From NCBI RefSeq assembly GCF_963678635.1, contig NC_087066.1:61928054-61992053 (forward strand): DNA of 64,000 bases, in the 5' to 3' direction. Source of the stretch: Symsagittifera roscoffensis. Taxonomy: Eukaryota > Xenacoelomorpha > Acoela > Convolutidae. The notes under the pieces are model-generated. The model did not search any database and had not been told where the DNA came from. It saw only the letters and a program-made list of their open reading frames with translations. Positions 63,901-64,000 of the stretch are shown here, piece by piece (position 1 is the stretch's first letter; every line of letters starts with the position of its first letter). The position numbers and the translations under genes were made by a program.

Positions 63901-64000
63901 AAATCATGATTTTTCTTTCAGTGTTGAGAACTGACTTCTTTCAATAGTTTCAAATTAAGGGTTTTTGTTTCAAAATAATTAATTAGAAAACTAATTTTTG

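Overview
This window looks like AT-rich nuclear DNA from an invertebrate animal. It holds one degenerate tRNA-Arg, a decayed Ty3/gypsy-type reverse transcriptase, splice-like signals, and no long open frame anywhere. I cannot name the species; an aquatic invertebrate such as a rotifer is only a guess. Almost nothing here looks like an intact conventional gene. The dominant content is a nested, three-level system of tandem duplications built from a few modules that I name A, X, T, D, E and B.

Layout. 1-8505: left flank with old, diverged relatives of the modules (E at 95-340, T/D at 2560-2890, an inverted E end at 4380-5130), one protein-like exon (2040-2307) and the gypsy pol relic (about 5900-7800). 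8506-38451: mega-unit 1 = A1, then X1-T-X2-T-D1-E1-T-X3-T-X4-T-X5-T-D2-E2-T-X6-T-X7-T-D3-E3-T-X8 (cut short), then B1. Inside it, a macro-repeat of 8068 bp starts at about 13.82 kb, repeats at about 21.89 kb, and appears a third time shortened by one X-T module. 38452-61608: mega-unit 2 = A2, X9, T, D, then an almost perfect tandem array of a 1208-bp T-D unit (about 45.37-54.74 kb), E4, a short unique stretch, and B2. B1 abuts A2, so the two mega-units lie head to tail. 61609-64000: right flank with a possible small terminal exon and a 33-bp minisatellite.

Module content. A carries a 120-aa ORF and a minus-strand double zinc-finger ORF. In A1 the 120-aa ORF is split by a 1.1-kb element with inverted ends, and A2 preserves the empty site. 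X carries two small minus-strand genes or exons, p117 (open in seven copies) and p216 (always broken). T is about 300 bp, has no gene, and ends in a cluster of small palindromes; it joins different modules. D carries a 76-aa ORF found 11 times. E carries two hairpins, one with a conserved bulged stem, a broken 68-aa ORF, a GT/poly-G run and a GCGGAATCC minisatellite. B is a pair of decayed copies of what looks like a multi-exon gene, with different lesions in each copy.

No rRNA, CRISPR array or bacterial-type operon is visible. Apart from the RT relic and the tRNA, no product could be assigned to a known family with confidence. Functional statements about p117, p216 and the 76-aa ORF are hypotheses. 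Several open frames begin with TTG or GTG rather than ATG, and I say so where it matters.
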